From Clostridiaceae bacterium (GTDB lineage Bacteria > Bacillota > Clostridia > Saccharofermentanales > Saccharofermentanaceae), in contig JAAYFK010000023.1 in assembly GCA_012728275.1 (NCBI GenBank), positions 1-64,000 on the forward strand: a stretch of 64,000 nt of DNA, written 5' to 3'. Shown one piece after another: positions 17,543-26,303 of this stretch. The notes under the pieces were generated by a model, which saw only the letters and a program-made list of their open reading frames with translations, had not been told where the DNA came from and did not search any database. The position numbers and the translations under genes were made by a program. Numbering within the stretch: the stretch's first letter is position 1; every line of letters starts with the position of its first letter.

Positions 17543-18256
17543 ATGGATGTTTCAACTCGCATTGTAACTTCTGAAATTGGGACCATTACGTATTCTCTTG
17601 TTCGAAAAAGAGTTCGTAATGTTAATCTTCGCGTGAGAAGTAACGGGCAAGTAGTGGTATCCGCCTCTCCTCGTGTTTCAATTTCTTTTATTGATAATTT
17701 TGTAGCATCAAAAGCACCTGGATTGCTCGAAAAGACTAGAAAAACAGCTTTGTCTAAGATGAAGATGATTCCAATCAATTTTACAGATGGCGAACCAGTT
17801 ACTTGCTTTGGCGAGAAGCTGGAGTTACGAATAGTGTCTTCAGATAAAGATGATGTTAATGTTGAAGACGGTTATCTCATAATATATCAGCGTGATATAA
17901 ATGATATTGGCAAGTCGAAGCGACTTTTCGAGAGATTTGTGAGAGAACAGGTGAAATTAGCGACTTCAAGAGCCGTGCAAAAGTATTTGCCTTTGTTTGA
18001 GAGTATTAGTTGCCCTGCTCCAAGTTCGTTCTCGGTTCGCAAAATGACCACGCGTTGGGGGACTTGTCACACTAAGAGTAAGCGAATCACATTCTCATTG
18101 ATGCTTTTCAGGACTCCACAATTTTTGATAGAATATGTTGTAGCTCACGAATTAACGCATTTAATTGTGCCTAATCATTCTAAGACATTCTATGATGTCC
18201 TTGGCAAGGTGATGCCAGACTGTATTGAAAGACGTAGTGCTTTGAGAGGATACTAG
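17543..18256 (+). CDS. YgjP-like zinc metalloprotease (M48-type, DUF45)
   Basis: A 237-residue protein with 'SYKVRKR'-like N-terminus ('YSLVRKRVRNVNLRV'), a 'MTTRWGTCH' block near 175 and the metal site 'VAHELTHL' near 207, followed by 'NHSKTFYDVLG' which supplies the third ligand region (HExxH, then Hx(3)FY). This is the YgjP/SprT-related family found next to restriction genes and elsewhere; natural substrates are unknown. The start at 17543 follows the PAP2 stop by 8 bases and gives the usual N-terminus; a longer in-frame version would overlap PAP2 and lacks a ribosome binding site. Confidence 0.88.
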   Translation: MDVSTRIVTSEIGTITYSLVRKRVRNVNLRVRSNGQVVVSASPRVSISFIDNFVASKAPGLLEKTRKTALSKMKMIPINFTDGEPVTCFGEKLELRIVSSDKDDVNVEDGYLIIYQRDINDIGKSKRLFERFVREQVKLATSRAVQKYLPLFESISCPAPSSFSVRKMTTRWGTCHTKSKRITFSLMLFRTPQFLIEYVVAHELTHLIVPNHSKTFYDVLGKVMPDCIERRSALRGY

Positions 18257-18261
18257 ACCAG

Positions 18262-18960
18262 ATGAGTAGTATAGTAAAAATGATTCAAGATGAACTAATC
18301 GCCAATTCTGAAGTAGGATATCGCGATTTTGTCATTAAGTTGACTCCAACAGTTGACCCTTCGATGGTTCTAGGAGTGAGAGTCCCTTATCTAAACAAGT
18401 TGGCGAAGCGAGTATCTGCTGAATCGAATATCATGGAGTTTCTTGAGAGTGTACCTCATAAGTATCATGAGGAGAATCTGTTAGAAGCAATTCTGATTTC
18501 TAATCTCAAGGATGTGCTTCTAATTAGACGACTTCTTGAACTGTTTTTACCACATGTAGACAATTGGGCAGTATGCGATTCCCTTCGTCCCAAGGCTTTT
18601 CTAAAAAATCCTGATATTGCTTTGAATCTAGCACTTAAGTATATTGAGTCAAAAGAAGCTTTCACAATACGATTTGCCATTGAGACTCTTATGCTTTATT
18701 TTCTAGTTGAGAATTATGACGTACGTTATGTAAGAATTGTATCCAACATTCGGCACGATGATTACTATGTGAGAATGATGGTAGCCTGGTACTTCTCGAC
18801 AGCTCTCTACGAGAGATATAGTGATGCAATTAAGGTCATTGAGAGTCAGTCTCTTGAACCTTGGGTCCATAACAAAGCGATTCAAAAGGCTATAGAGAGT
18901 AGAGTTATTTTGCCAGAACGCAAAGAGTACTTACGTTCACTTAGACTAAAGATCAAATAG
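18262..18960 (+). CDS. DNA alkylation repair protein, AlkD-like
   Basis: A 232-residue all-helical HEAT-like protein. Diagnostic phrases are 'VLGVRVPYLNKLAK' near residue 36, 'DNWAVCDSL' near 98 (Trp and Asp of the catalytic face), 'FTIRFAIETLM' near 135 and 'YYVRMMVAWYFS' near 170, ending with 'HNKAIQKAIESR'. AlkD removes bulky alkylated bases such as 7-methylguanine without base flipping. It starts 5 bases after the protease gene, so PAP2, protease and AlkD-like genes form one run. Confidence 0.88.
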   Translation: MSSIVKMIQDELIANSEVGYRDFVIKLTPTVDPSMVLGVRVPYLNKLAKRVSAESNIMEFLESVPHKYHEENLLEAILISNLKDVLLIRRLLELFLPHVDNWAVCDSLRPKAFLKNPDIALNLALKYIESKEAFTIRFAIETLMLYFLVENYDVRYVRIVSNIRHDDYYVRMMVAWYFSTALYERYSDAIKVIESQSLEPWVHNKAIQKAIESRVILPERKEYLRSLRLKIK

Positions 18961-19001
18961 TATCTGCATTATCGCGAGCTAATATTTATTCAGAAAATAA
19001 A

Positions 19002-19028
19002 AATACCTGCAAATAAGCTGCAGGTATT
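19002..19028 (-). terminator. Terminator of ddh
   Basis: A 10-bp perfect stem (AATACCTGCA / TGCAGGTATT) with a 7-base loop. On the minus strand it is followed by TTTATTTTCTG, so it ends the ddh transcript; the plus-strand side has only a weak T-run. Confidence 0.8.
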
Positions 19029-19052
19029 CTTATGTTATTATCTTACTTTCTA

Positions 19053-20039
19053 TTATAGTAAGGTCTTTCTTTGATCGGCTGGACTCAATGGACTCATCAA
19101 AGATGGAGCAACATCAAATACCGTCTTACAGCCATATTGCTTGTCAAGATATAGTCTATATGCCGCCCTGGCATATGCTATAAGAACATTAGCTGTGAAT
19201 TCAGGGTTAGAATCAAGCTTAATGCTATACTCAATAATGTGATTGTTCTCGCCGTTAAAACCAGTTTTTCCGCTTCTAAATACGAAACCGCCATGAGCCA
19301 TTCCGCTATGCTTTAGATTAAATTCGTCTTCACTGATAAAATGAACAGTTGTATCGTAATCAGAGAAATAGTTTGGCATAGTAACAATGGCCTTCTCTAT
19401 TGCATCTGTATCAGCTCCTTCTTCTACAACGACGTAGCATTCTCTTTTGTGTTTTTGTCTTGTTGTAAGTTCAGGATTACTTCCGCTTCTAACAGCATCA
19501 AGAGCAGATTCGATAGGAATAGTATATTGCTTGCCATTCTTAACTCCAGGGATTCTTCTTATTGCATCTGAGTGGCCTTGACTTACGCCCTTGCCCCAGA
19601 ATGTGTAGTCCTTGCCATCAGGAAGAATGCAGTTCGAATATAGTCTAGATAGCGAAAACATACCTGGATCCCAACCACAAGAAATAATTGCTACGCGAGA
19701 AGACTTTATCGCTTCTTCATTAACATTTTCAAAATGCTCTGGAATCTTAGCGTGTGTATCAAAGCTGTCAATAACGTTATACATTGATACATATTCTCTT
19801 GTTTGCTCTGGTAGGTCAGTTGCGCTTCCACCACAAAGAATCAATACATCAAAATCGTTCTGCATTGTCTTCAAATCATCGATAGAAAACACCTTTACGC
19901 CATCAGTCTTAAGTTTAATTGAATCAGGAGCTCTTCTTGTGAATACTCCACAGAGCTTCATGTCAGGATTCTGATTGACAGAGGACTCAACTCCTCTTGC
20001 AAGATTGCCATATCCAACTATACCGATTCTTATGATCAT
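19053..20039 (-). CDS. ddh: meso-Diaminopimelate D-dehydrogenase
   Basis: A 328-residue NADP-dependent dehydrogenase: Rossmann start 'IRIGIVGYGNLARGVE', 'GVFTRR' (NADP phosphate contact) near 36, 'LCGGSATDLPEQ' near 70, 'SFDTHAKIPEH' near 93, 'SCGWDPGMFSL' near 122 and 'GKGVSQGHSDAIRRI' near 145. These are hallmark blocks of Ddh, which makes meso-DAP in one step from tetrahydrodipicolinate for lysine and peptidoglycan. The start at 20039 is set by AAGGAGG 6 bases upstream and gives the usual length; the frame could run 25 codons further upstream. A strong terminator follows. Confidence 0.95.
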   Translation of the reverse strand: MIIRIGIVGYGNLARGVESSVNQNPDMKLCGVFTRRAPDSIKLKTDGVKVFSIDDLKTMQNDFDVLILCGGSATDLPEQTREYVSMYNVIDSFDTHAKIPEHFENVNEEAIKSSRVAIISCGWDPGMFSLSRLYSNCILPDGKDYTFWGKGVSQGHSDAIRRIPGVKNGKQYTIPIESALDAVRSGSNPELTTRQKHKRECYVVVEEGADTDAIEKAIVTMPNYFSDYDTTVHFISEDEFNLKHSGMAHGGFVFRSGKTGFNGENNHIIEYSIKLDSNPEFTANVLIAYARAAYRLYLDKQYGCKTVFDVAPSLMSPLSPADQRKTLL

Positions 20040-20406
20040 AATTGCCTCCTTATGTAGAAAACTTACGTTATTAGAAAACTCAGTGTCTTGCCTTAATCGT
20101 AAGAGATTATACATTAATAATCCCCAAAATGGAAATGTTTTGTTTGCTTTAAATCAATAAGCATCTACTTTTTCTTATCGAGAACGAACGAAGTTATATG
20201 CGAGCAAATAATCAAAAAGGGTAATTTAATACTTTCTCCGTTCATATTACTTTGACTGATCATAATGCAAGATGACTGCTTGCTAATTGCAAAAACGCCA
20301 TTCAAGTATTATTTTGTCATTCTATAACTCCAGTAACATTAGTAAAGCTTAATTCAAAGTGATATATTGAATCTGGTTGTTATTTTTGGATTGAGGAGGA
20401 AAGTCT
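20040..20406. other. Intergenic region between ddh and birA
   Basis: This 367-base AT-rich stretch divides two divergently read genes and must hold their promoters. I find no open reading frame over 15 codons, no convincing -35/-10 pair and no strong hairpin. A TTGACT at 20252 has no matching -10 at 16-18 bases. No biotin-repressor-type palindrome is evident upstream of birA. Confidence 0.6.
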
Positions 20407-21183
20407 TTGGTTTACGATGCTAATCTAATAGGAGGAGTTCTTGGCAATAAATATGATATTTCTATTCTAGATGAAGTAGATTCGACAAGTACTCTTGTTC
20501 GTGAGAGCTTAAAAAATTCTAGTGATCCTTCAAAAAACTTCTTGTGTGTTGCTAATAATCAAATAGCCGGGAGAGGAAGACAGGGACGTAGTTTTGTATG
20601 CTCAAGTGGAAAGGGCATATATGTGTCGTTCAGTATAGATATTAATTCTTCATTTGAAGAAGTAGTGTCTTTAACGACTTTTGCTGCTGTTTGTGTAGTA
20701 GATTCAATTAGAAGGTTAACTGGTAAGAATGTAGGAATTAAATGGATTAACGATATCTATTTGGATGGGCGAAAAATTTGTGGAATTTTGACGGAGTGTA
20801 TTAGTGAGGCTGGATTTTTAAAGAAGGCAATAATAGGTATCGGTATCAATCTTTATCCTTTTGACGTTGAAGAAGAGTTATCAAATATTGTAGGATTCCT
20901 CGAGCCAACAGAAGATATCAGAAATGAATTATTGATAGATTTCGTTACTGACATTACCGAATTTAGCAGAGGAAGTTCTAGTAATAATGAATTAATTAGA
21001 AAAGCAGAAGATTATTCTATTGTCTTAGGGAAGCAAATACTATTTAATATCAATGGCATCAGCTATTCGGGACTGGCCAAGTCAATAAACAGCGATGGAT
21101 CACTTGTAGTTGATTGCGATGGTAAAAATGAAGTATTAAGGAGTGGAGAAATCTCTCTTAAGGTAGTTAGCAATGAAAAGTAA
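20407..21183 (+). CDS. birA: Biotin--[acetyl-CoA carboxylase] ligase (no DNA-binding domain)
   Basis: A 258-residue biotin protein ligase: 'LDEVDSTSTLVRE' near residue 16, the biotinyl-AMP loop 'GRGRQGRSF' near 58, 'GKGIYVSFS' near 72 and 'KWINDIYLDGRKICGILTE' near 115. It joins biotin to carboxyl carrier proteins. The HTH repressor domain found in bifunctional BirA is absent, so it is a group I ligase. It begins with TTG; GAGGAGGAAAG lies just before it, and no ATG is better placed. It overlaps bioY by 11 bases. Confidence 0.92.
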   Translation: MVYDANLIGGVLGNKYDISILDEVDSTSTLVRESLKNSSDPSKNFLCVANNQIAGRGRQGRSFVCSSGKGIYVSFSIDINSSFEEVVSLTTFAAVCVVDSIRRLTGKNVGIKWINDIYLDGRKICGILTECISEAGFLKKAIIGIGINLYPFDVEEELSNIVGFLEPTEDIRNELLIDFVTDITEFSRGSSSNNELIRKAEDYSIVLGKQILFNINGISYSGLAKSINSDGSLVVDCDGKNEVLRSGEISLKVVSNEK

Positions 21184-21739
21184 GAATGATTTAAAGAAGC
21201 AAATCAAAGCTCTTGTAATGTGTGCAATATGCCTTGCAATGTTAGTATTAAGCGCTTGGGTTACCATTCCGTTTGCAATTCCTTTTACATTGCAAACAAT
21301 GGCATTAACCTTGATTATTGCTGTACTTGGTGGTGAACTAGCTTCTTGTGTAGTCATATGTTATTTCACTATGGGCATAATTGGATTACCGGTTTTCGCT
21401 GGATTTGGAAATGGCATAGCAACTCTTGTTGGCCCTACGGGTGGATATTTGATTGGGTTTCTCTTATGGGCATTGTTATTTATTGTAATTGATAGAGTAT
21501 TTAAGATTCGCGAAAAGAAAACCTTCTGGCTTATTATTGCTAATGTTTTTTGTCTAATTCTTCTTTACTCTGTAGGTACGATGTGGTTTGTAATTGTATG
21601 GCAAGGCTCAAAAGGCGCTATTTCTTTTGGTTCAGCGTTGATGATGTGCGTTGTACCATACATAATTCCTGACGTGTTGAAGATTTCCTTAGCATGCGTG
21701 GCTTACACAAGAATTAAGAAAACTCGAGTTCTGAATTAA
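21173..21739 (+). CDS. bioY: Biotin transporter S-component BioY
   Basis: A 188-residue membrane protein with six hydrophobic segments and BioY landmarks: 'AWVTIPFAIPFTLQTMAL' near residues 24-41, 'GIIGLPVFAGFGNGIATLVGPTGGYL'-type segment near 65-90. BioY is the substrate-binding part of an ECF-type vitamin transporter; the energy-coupling ATPases are not in this window. The start lies inside birA, which couples biotin uptake to biotin attachment. Its tail overlaps the converging DUF2974 gene by 4 bases. Confidence 0.93.
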   Translation: MKSKNDLKKQIKALVMCAICLAMLVLSAWVTIPFAIPFTLQTMALTLIIAVLGGELASCVVICYFTMGIIGLPVFAGFGNGIATLVGPTGGYLIGFLLWALLFIVIDRVFKIREKKTFWLIIANVFCLILLYSVGTMWFVIVWQGSKGAISFGSALMMCVVPYIIPDVLKISLACVAYTRIKKTRVLN

Positions 21740-22917
21740 TCTTCTTCATAATCGATGGAAGTATCTTTTGTTGCTGTGTTTTTTGGTAGAAGGAAAGCAT
21801 TTCGCTTGTTTTCTTTGCTCTTTATCTCAGTAAAGTTCTTAACGCCATCAGATATCAGCATTTTGAAGGCGGAATTAATGAGTTTCTTATTTTCAGGAGA
21901 CAACGACTCATAACCTTTAACTACCTTTGATAAGCTATTAAGCTTATTGAGTGATAGTCCTGTAAGAGTCTTATCACTAATTCCAGAAACGACACTCATA
22001 AGGGCTTCGACAAAAGCTATTCTATCAGCTTCACTTGCGTGAGCAACGGCGTTTTTGATAGTTAAATCGATTATCTTACTATTGTCATAAACATCTTGAA
22101 GATGTATAAATTCTCTTCCTAGTACTTCCCAGTTAAAGGCGTTATGTTGCATGATTCCGCCTGTTCCAGAACTTTTTACTACTGTGTAATCCTCTTCGTG
22201 ATCTAGGAGCATACCAATTATTGAGGATTGAGGAACTAGAGTAGTAATTCTGTTTTGCATTTTGTCATATAGCTTCGGATTAATATTACTATTCATAAAT
22301 CCAGGACCATCATTGTTATACACATGTATGATTCTATTGCATATTGCTTTAGGCGACTTAAGTGCTGAATAGACGGCAAGATTGCCACCTTTTGAGTGAC
22401 CGCCAACGTAAATCATGCAATCACCGAATACGTTGCTGCAATGAATCATATACTTAAGAGCCTGCTTTTGAGAAGGAACAGTATCCATAACTGCCATGTT
22501 AAAGTCTTCTTGCCAACCGACAACAGTATCGTCGGTGCCGCGAAAACTAATATAAATGACATTTCTGCTTATCTCAAAGACAGTTGCGGAGAATTGCATT
22601 GTTTTATTTAAATCAATCTTGTTAATGTGGTTCATAAGCTTAATTGAACCAAAACGACGGCTCTCGCCAGTTAAACGCAGAAGTTCTTCGAAGTCTTCCT
22701 CTCGCATAGCAAGAAGGGATACAACTTTCTCTTTCTTTTCGAAAATCAGTGAAGCAACCTTACTAAGTTTCATTGGCTTGTTGAAGTTTGGTTCAACTAC
22801 GCCATCAAAGTGTATGTAACTTAGCATCGATATTATTAAATTATCAACTTCGTTAAATGGAGATGCTTGAAAAGATAAGTCACCTCGCCACTTTACATAA
22901 TCTAGAATGTTACTCAT
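21736..22917 (-). CDS. DUF2974 (Mbeg1-like) lipase-fold protein
   Basis: A 393-residue protein with an alpha/beta-hydrolase core: 'YISFRGTDDTVVGWQEDFNM' near residues 133-152 (oxyanion region), the nucleophile elbow GGHSKGGNLA near 178 (GxSxG), and 'NNDGPGF' near 205 that holds the catalytic Asp in this family. Members are cytoplasmic lipase/esterase-like proteins of unknown substrate common in Firmicutes. The start at 22917 is set by AGGAGG about 7 bases upstream; 13 further codons are possible but lack a ribosome site. A 12-bp palindrome TATCAATTGATA lies in the 5' leader. Confidence 0.85.
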   Translation of the reverse strand: MSNILDYVKWRGDLSFQASPFNEVDNLIISMLSYIHFDGVVEPNFNKPMKLSKVASLIFEKKEKVVSLLAMREEDFEELLRLTGESRRFGSIKLMNHINKIDLNKTMQFSATVFEISRNVIYISFRGTDDTVVGWQEDFNMAVMDTVPSQKQALKYMIHCSNVFGDCMIYVGGHSKGGNLAVYSALKSPKAICNRIIHVYNNDGPGFMNSNINPKLYDKMQNRITTLVPQSSIIGMLLDHEEDYTVVKSSGTGGIMQHNAFNWEVLGREFIHLQDVYDNSKIIDLTIKNAVAHASEADRIAFVEALMSVVSGISDKTLTGLSLNKLNSLSKVVKGYESLSPENKKLINSAFKMLISDGVKNFTEIKSKENKRNAFLLPKNTATKDTSIDYEED

Positions 22918-22928
22918 TTTGCACCTCC

Positions 22929-22940
22929 TATCAATTGATA
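22929..22940. promoter_or_regulatory. Perfect 12-bp palindrome in the leader between divergent genes
   Basis: TATCAATTGATA is a perfect inverted repeat lying directly behind the Shine-Dalgarno of the DUF2974 gene and about 95 bases before the LtaS-like gene. It could be an operator for either gene, but AT-rich palindromes of this length also arise by chance. Confidence 0.25.
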
Positions 22941-23035
22941 GAATTATCAAATACATTATATAATTTTATGTGGCATTTTGAAATCTTTGCAAATGTACGA
23001 TACTTATCGGATAATGTGATAAACAGGAGAATAAG

Positions 23036-25075
23036 ATGAAGTTGTATTTTCGTAAAGAGATTTGGAAGCCTGGTCCGAGGCTAGTGCTGACGGTCATTAT
23101 TTTGTTGCTCTCGTCAGTCGGAGTATGCTACTCAGTTGTCAATAATTTTGTTGGCATTCTGATGTTTGCTGTTCTTCTATTTTTTAATTTGATCCGCCTT
23201 GAATTTGATTCTCAACACGAGTGGATATTTGGTGCCTTTGGAGGCTTATTCGCAGCTTTTTTAGCAAACTATTCTGGTCTTCTCGTTAATTATATCGGTT
23301 ATGATAACTTCTATAACCAAGGTTTCTTTTCTGCATTGTCATTTTTGGTAGTTCCTTACTACAATATTCAGATTTTTATTGCAGAAATGGCTTTGGTTTT
23401 GATTGTTTATTTTGTTCTCAAGATGTTTATGATTCCAACTAAGGTGGCATTGGTGTTATCTGTTGTTCCTTTTTTGATTTTTTACATAGCGAATTATGAA
23501 GTATATATTCTAAGAGGATTTGATTTCCTTTTCCCGGATATATATGCTGCAAATACAGCTGCTAATGTAATTGGTAATCAAGTTTTTAAGTTTGAGAATC
23601 CGATTATTTTCGCTGCAATTCCTTATGTTTTGTTTTGTCTTGCAGTCTTTTCAACTAAGACCGATAGGAGAAAGACTAAATGGTACACAAGCATGTCTAT
23701 GAATTTAGCTCTTTCTGTTTTGGTTGCAATCATATCGATTACTTATATCTCGGGTTTGGCTGAAGGAAGAAGCATTCAGACATGGCAGCATCATGGAACA
23801 ATGATTAATTCACCATTAATGAATTTTATACTGTCTGCCGATAGTGTTTTTGTTGATACTCCCGAAGGCTACTCGGAAGAGAGAATCAATGATTATCTTG
23901 AAAGCAACAACATTATTCAAACGAGTACTGTCGAGGCGAATGGTGAAGAACCAGTTAACATTATCGTTATAATGAGCGAGAGCTTCGTGGATCCTAGTAC
24001 TTGGCCTGATGATTATCAACCGAGTAATGACCCTATTCCTTTTTGGCATTCTCTAGAAGAAAATACTATTCATGGTATGGCTTCCGTTGCAATTTTTGGT
24101 GGAGGAACTGCAAACTCGGAGTTTGAGATGCTTACTAGTCTATCAACAGCCTTTCTTGGCCAAGGCGTTACTCCTTATACTTTGTGCATTGATGAGAATA
24201 CTTACTCTTTAGCATATTATCTTGGTAGTCTAGGGTATAGAACTTTAGCGATGCATCCATTTGAGTCTTCAGGTTGGAACAGGACAAATGTTTATCAATA
24301 CTTTGGATTTGATGAGATGTATTTTGAAGACGATATGAGTCCAGATGAAGATGATATCGTAAGGAACTATATATCCGACCAGTATGCTTATGATTACATG
24401 CTTGATCAAATGGATAGTGAAGAAGGACCAACGTTTGCTTTCTTAGTTACTATGCAAAATCATAGTACATATATACCGATGGATGACAATTTCGATAACT
24501 ATCAGTATTTTAACTATGGTGGGCTACTGACTGATCTACAGACAGACTTAACTAATGAGTATTGTTCATTACTCTCAAGAAGTGATGAAGCTTTAGAGTA
24601 TTTGCTTTGCAATCTTAGCAGTCGAGATGAGAAGTATGCTGTTCTAATTTTCGGAGATCATCAACCTAACTTGACTTGGAACTATGCTGGAAGTGCAACT
24701 TATGCATATAGTTCTTGGGTTCCATATGTGATTTGGACAAACTATGATATGCCACAAGAAATGCAGGAATATAGCTATGAAAACTATGGATTAAGTAGTT
24801 TGAATTATCTAGCTCTTGATTTACTAAAAGCAGCTGGGATTGAATACAACTCTTACTATAAGTACTTTGATAGCATGCGGACATATATTCCATGTATTAA
24901 TCAGAACTTTTATGTCTCGGCAGGAGATGGGAATATGTATCCTGTTAATTATGGGATTGATGAGGACGTGATAGGGGTATTGAATGTGTTCCATTATTTG
25001 CAATATGACATTCTTCAAGATAGCAGTAATTCCAACCAATTAACTTCAGATTTGAATGATTATATGCAAGAATAA
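23036..25075 (+). CDS. LtaS-like membrane phosphoglycerol transferase / sulfatase-fold enzyme
   Basis: A 679-residue protein: about five membrane segments in residues 15-240, then an extracellular alkaline-phosphatase-fold domain. Catalytic blocks are 'IIVIMSESFVDP' near residue 310 (metal Glu), 'GGGTANSEFEML' with the nucleophile Thr358, 'HPFESSGWNR' near 413, 'TMQNHSTY' near 480 and 'FGDHQPNL' near 540 (metal ligands). This is the LtaS family, which polymerises glycerol phosphate for lipoteichoic acid or transfers phosphoglycerol to sugars. GGAGAATAAG precedes the ATG. It is read alone. Whether it makes true LTA or decorates a glycan is not decided by sequence. Confidence 0.9.
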   Translation: MKLYFRKEIWKPGPRLVLTVIILLLSSVGVCYSVVNNFVGILMFAVLLFFNLIRLEFDSQHEWIFGAFGGLFAAFLANYSGLLVNYIGYDNFYNQGFFSALSFLVVPYYNIQIFIAEMALVLIVYFVLKMFMIPTKVALVLSVVPFLIFYIANYEVYILRGFDFLFPDIYAANTAANVIGNQVFKFENPIIFAAIPYVLFCLAVFSTKTDRRKTKWYTSMSMNLALSVLVAIISITYISGLAEGRSIQTWQHHGTMINSPLMNFILSADSVFVDTPEGYSEERINDYLESNNIIQTSTVEANGEEPVNIIVIMSESFVDPSTWPDDYQPSNDPIPFWHSLEENTIHGMASVAIFGGGTANSEFEMLTSLSTAFLGQGVTPYTLCIDENTYSLAYYLGSLGYRTLAMHPFESSGWNRTNVYQYFGFDEMYFEDDMSPDEDDIVRNYISDQYAYDYMLDQMDSEEGPTFAFLVTMQNHSTYIPMDDNFDNYQYFNYGGLLTDLQTDLTNEYCSLLSRSDEALEYLLCNLSSRDEKYAVLIFGDHQPNLTWNYAGSATYAYSSWVPYVIWTNYDMPQEMQEYSYENYGLSSLNYLALDLLKAAGIEYNSYYKYFDSMRTYIPCINQNFYVSAGDGNMYPVNYGIDEDVIGVLNVFHYLQYDILQDSSNSNQLTSDLNDYMQE

Positions 25076-25175
25076 TATCAGCATTAATTTATTGGTTTTC
25101 ACTATTTTTACATTCCTTTTCGCAAACATGAAGTATAATGTAGTTAAGTATGTATACGAGTAAGGAGGCGGTCTT

Positions 25176-25790
25176 ATGTCAATTCAGATAATTACAATTA
25201 GTAGACAGTTTGGAAGCGGTGGACGTACTATAGCAAAGCAACTAGCAGAGCGCCTTGGTTACGATTACTATGATAAGGAAATTATCGATAGCGTAGCGGT
25301 TGAGTCTGGCTTCAGTAAGGAATATATTGAGAAGCGCGGAGAAGAGGCTCCTGGTAAGACAACTTTCTCCTATGGTTTTGAGTCTCAAGGTGTTCCAGGC
25401 ATAATGAACGGAATGTCTTCTTTGGATTTTATTTGGAGCATTCAGCGCCAAGTAATATGCAATATAGCGGATAGTGGGAAGCCTTCAGTCATTGTTGGAA
25501 GAAGTTCTAATTATATCTTAAGAGACAGGGATGATGTTCTTAATGCTTATATTTGTGCCGACTTGGGATTCCGTAAGGATAGAATTGTTCGTCTCTATGG
25601 TGAGTCTGAGGTGAAACCAGAGAAGAGAATTATCGATAAGGACAAGAAGAGAGCAGCTAATCATAAGCATTATACTGGTGAGAATTGGGGCTTAAGCGAG
25701 AATTATGATGTTTGCCTTAATTCGAGTAAGCTAGGCTTGGATTCTTGCGTAGATATCATTTATGACATAGTAATGAAGAGTAGAAAGTAG
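25176..25790 (+). CDS. Cytidylate-kinase-like P-loop protein
   Basis: A 204-residue protein of the cytidylate kinase-like family. The opening 'ITISRQFGSGGRTIAKQLAERLGYDYYDKEII' pattern (P-loop GSGGRT at residues 13-18) is distinctive, followed by 'VIVGRSSNYIL' near 108 and a 'DLGFRKDRIVRLYGES' lid region near 127. Such proteins are common in Clostridia beside other genes; the phosphate acceptor is not established. AAGGAGG precedes the ATG. A strong terminator follows. Confidence 0.85.
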   Translation: MSIQIITISRQFGSGGRTIAKQLAERLGYDYYDKEIIDSVAVESGFSKEYIEKRGEEAPGKTTFSYGFESQGVPGIMNGMSSLDFIWSIQRQVICNIADSGKPSVIVGRSSNYILRDRDDVLNAYICADLGFRKDRIVRLYGESEVKPEKRIIDKDKKRAANHKHYTGENWGLSENYDVCLNSSKLGLDSCVDIIYDIVMKSRK

Positions 25791-25852
25791 AGTATAAAGA
25801 AGAGTAGATAGGTGAGTTAGTAATTCACTGCATTTTGAAGATATTTATTTTG

Positions 25853-25882
25853 AAGAGCTACCTATTTAGTGGCTCTTTTTAC
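25853..25882 (+). terminator. Rho-independent terminator of the kinase-like gene
   Basis: A 9-bp stem AAGAGCTAC / GTGGCTCTT with a 7-base loop and a TTTTTACTT tail, 60 bases past the stop codon and directly ahead of the T-box promoter. Confidence 0.85.
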
Positions 25883-25912
25883 TTGACTTATTACCTGCAA
25901 AATAGCTACAAT
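25883..25912 (+). promoter_or_regulatory. Promoter of the T-box leader
   Basis: TTGACT (25883-25888) and TACAAT (25907-25912) are each five of six matches to the sigma-A consensus and are 18 bases apart. Transcription would begin near 25919, just before Stem I of the T-box. Confidence 0.7.
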
Positions 25913-25921
25913 TGAAGCATT

Positions 25922-26252
25922 AAAGACAGTGATCGGGAAAGAGTAGTTTTTGATTGTCTTTCAGAGAGAGGGCGGTTGGTGAAAGCCCTTTGATTTGTCA
26001 GAATACGAATACGGCCCGTGAGTCGAACTCCGAATGAAGGTAATGTAGGTTTTGTAGGGTTTCGCTTTCCTCTGAAGCGAGTGAAGAACTTTCGAGTAGG
26101 CAGTTCCGAGTTGCGTACGTTAATGCGCTAGAGTGAATATGAATTTATTCACTTGTTGAGTCCAATTGTGTGAGTAATTGGAGAACAGAGGTGGTAGCAC
26201 GGTATTATCCGTCCTCTGGACATTTCTTGGTCCGAAGGACGGTTTTTGTTTG
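25922..26252 (+). promoter_or_regulatory. T-box riboswitch, apparent tyrosine (UAC) specifier
   Basis: A T-box leader ahead of the sodium:solute symporter gene. Stem I base pairs GAC (25925-25927) with GTC (26022-26024) across a kink-turn (GTGAT / TGA), then CGGG with CCCG. AGTA (25942-25945) faces GAA (26007-26009), the loop E pair, and the three bases after GAA are TAC (26010-26012), a tyrosine codon, followed by G. An AGAGAG bulge and a GGGC...GCCC distal hairpin follow the family pattern. The T-box core with TGGT (26192-26195) would pair with an ACCA tRNA end, fitting tRNA-Tyr, which has discriminator A. A terminator stem CCGTCC / GGACGG with T-run closes it. The amino acid is an inference from the alignment of these marks. 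Confidence 0.85.
26209..26250 (+). terminator. T-box terminator hairpin
   Basis: CCGTCC (26209-26214) pairs with GGACGG (26237-26242), with an inner CTGGA / TCCGA helix, followed by TTTTTGTTT. The upstream arm also belongs to the antiterminator region, so charged-to-uncharged tRNA ratio decides read-through into the symporter gene. Confidence 0.85.
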
Positions 26253-26303
26253 TTGTGAGATAAGCGATTTCCTTCCTTCTAGTATATTTTGAAGGAGGAA
26301 AAA

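Noticed and set aside
25134..25139. TATAAT before the cytidylate-kinase-like gene
   Set aside because: The nearest -35-like box TTTACA is 21 bases away, too far for a standard promoter.
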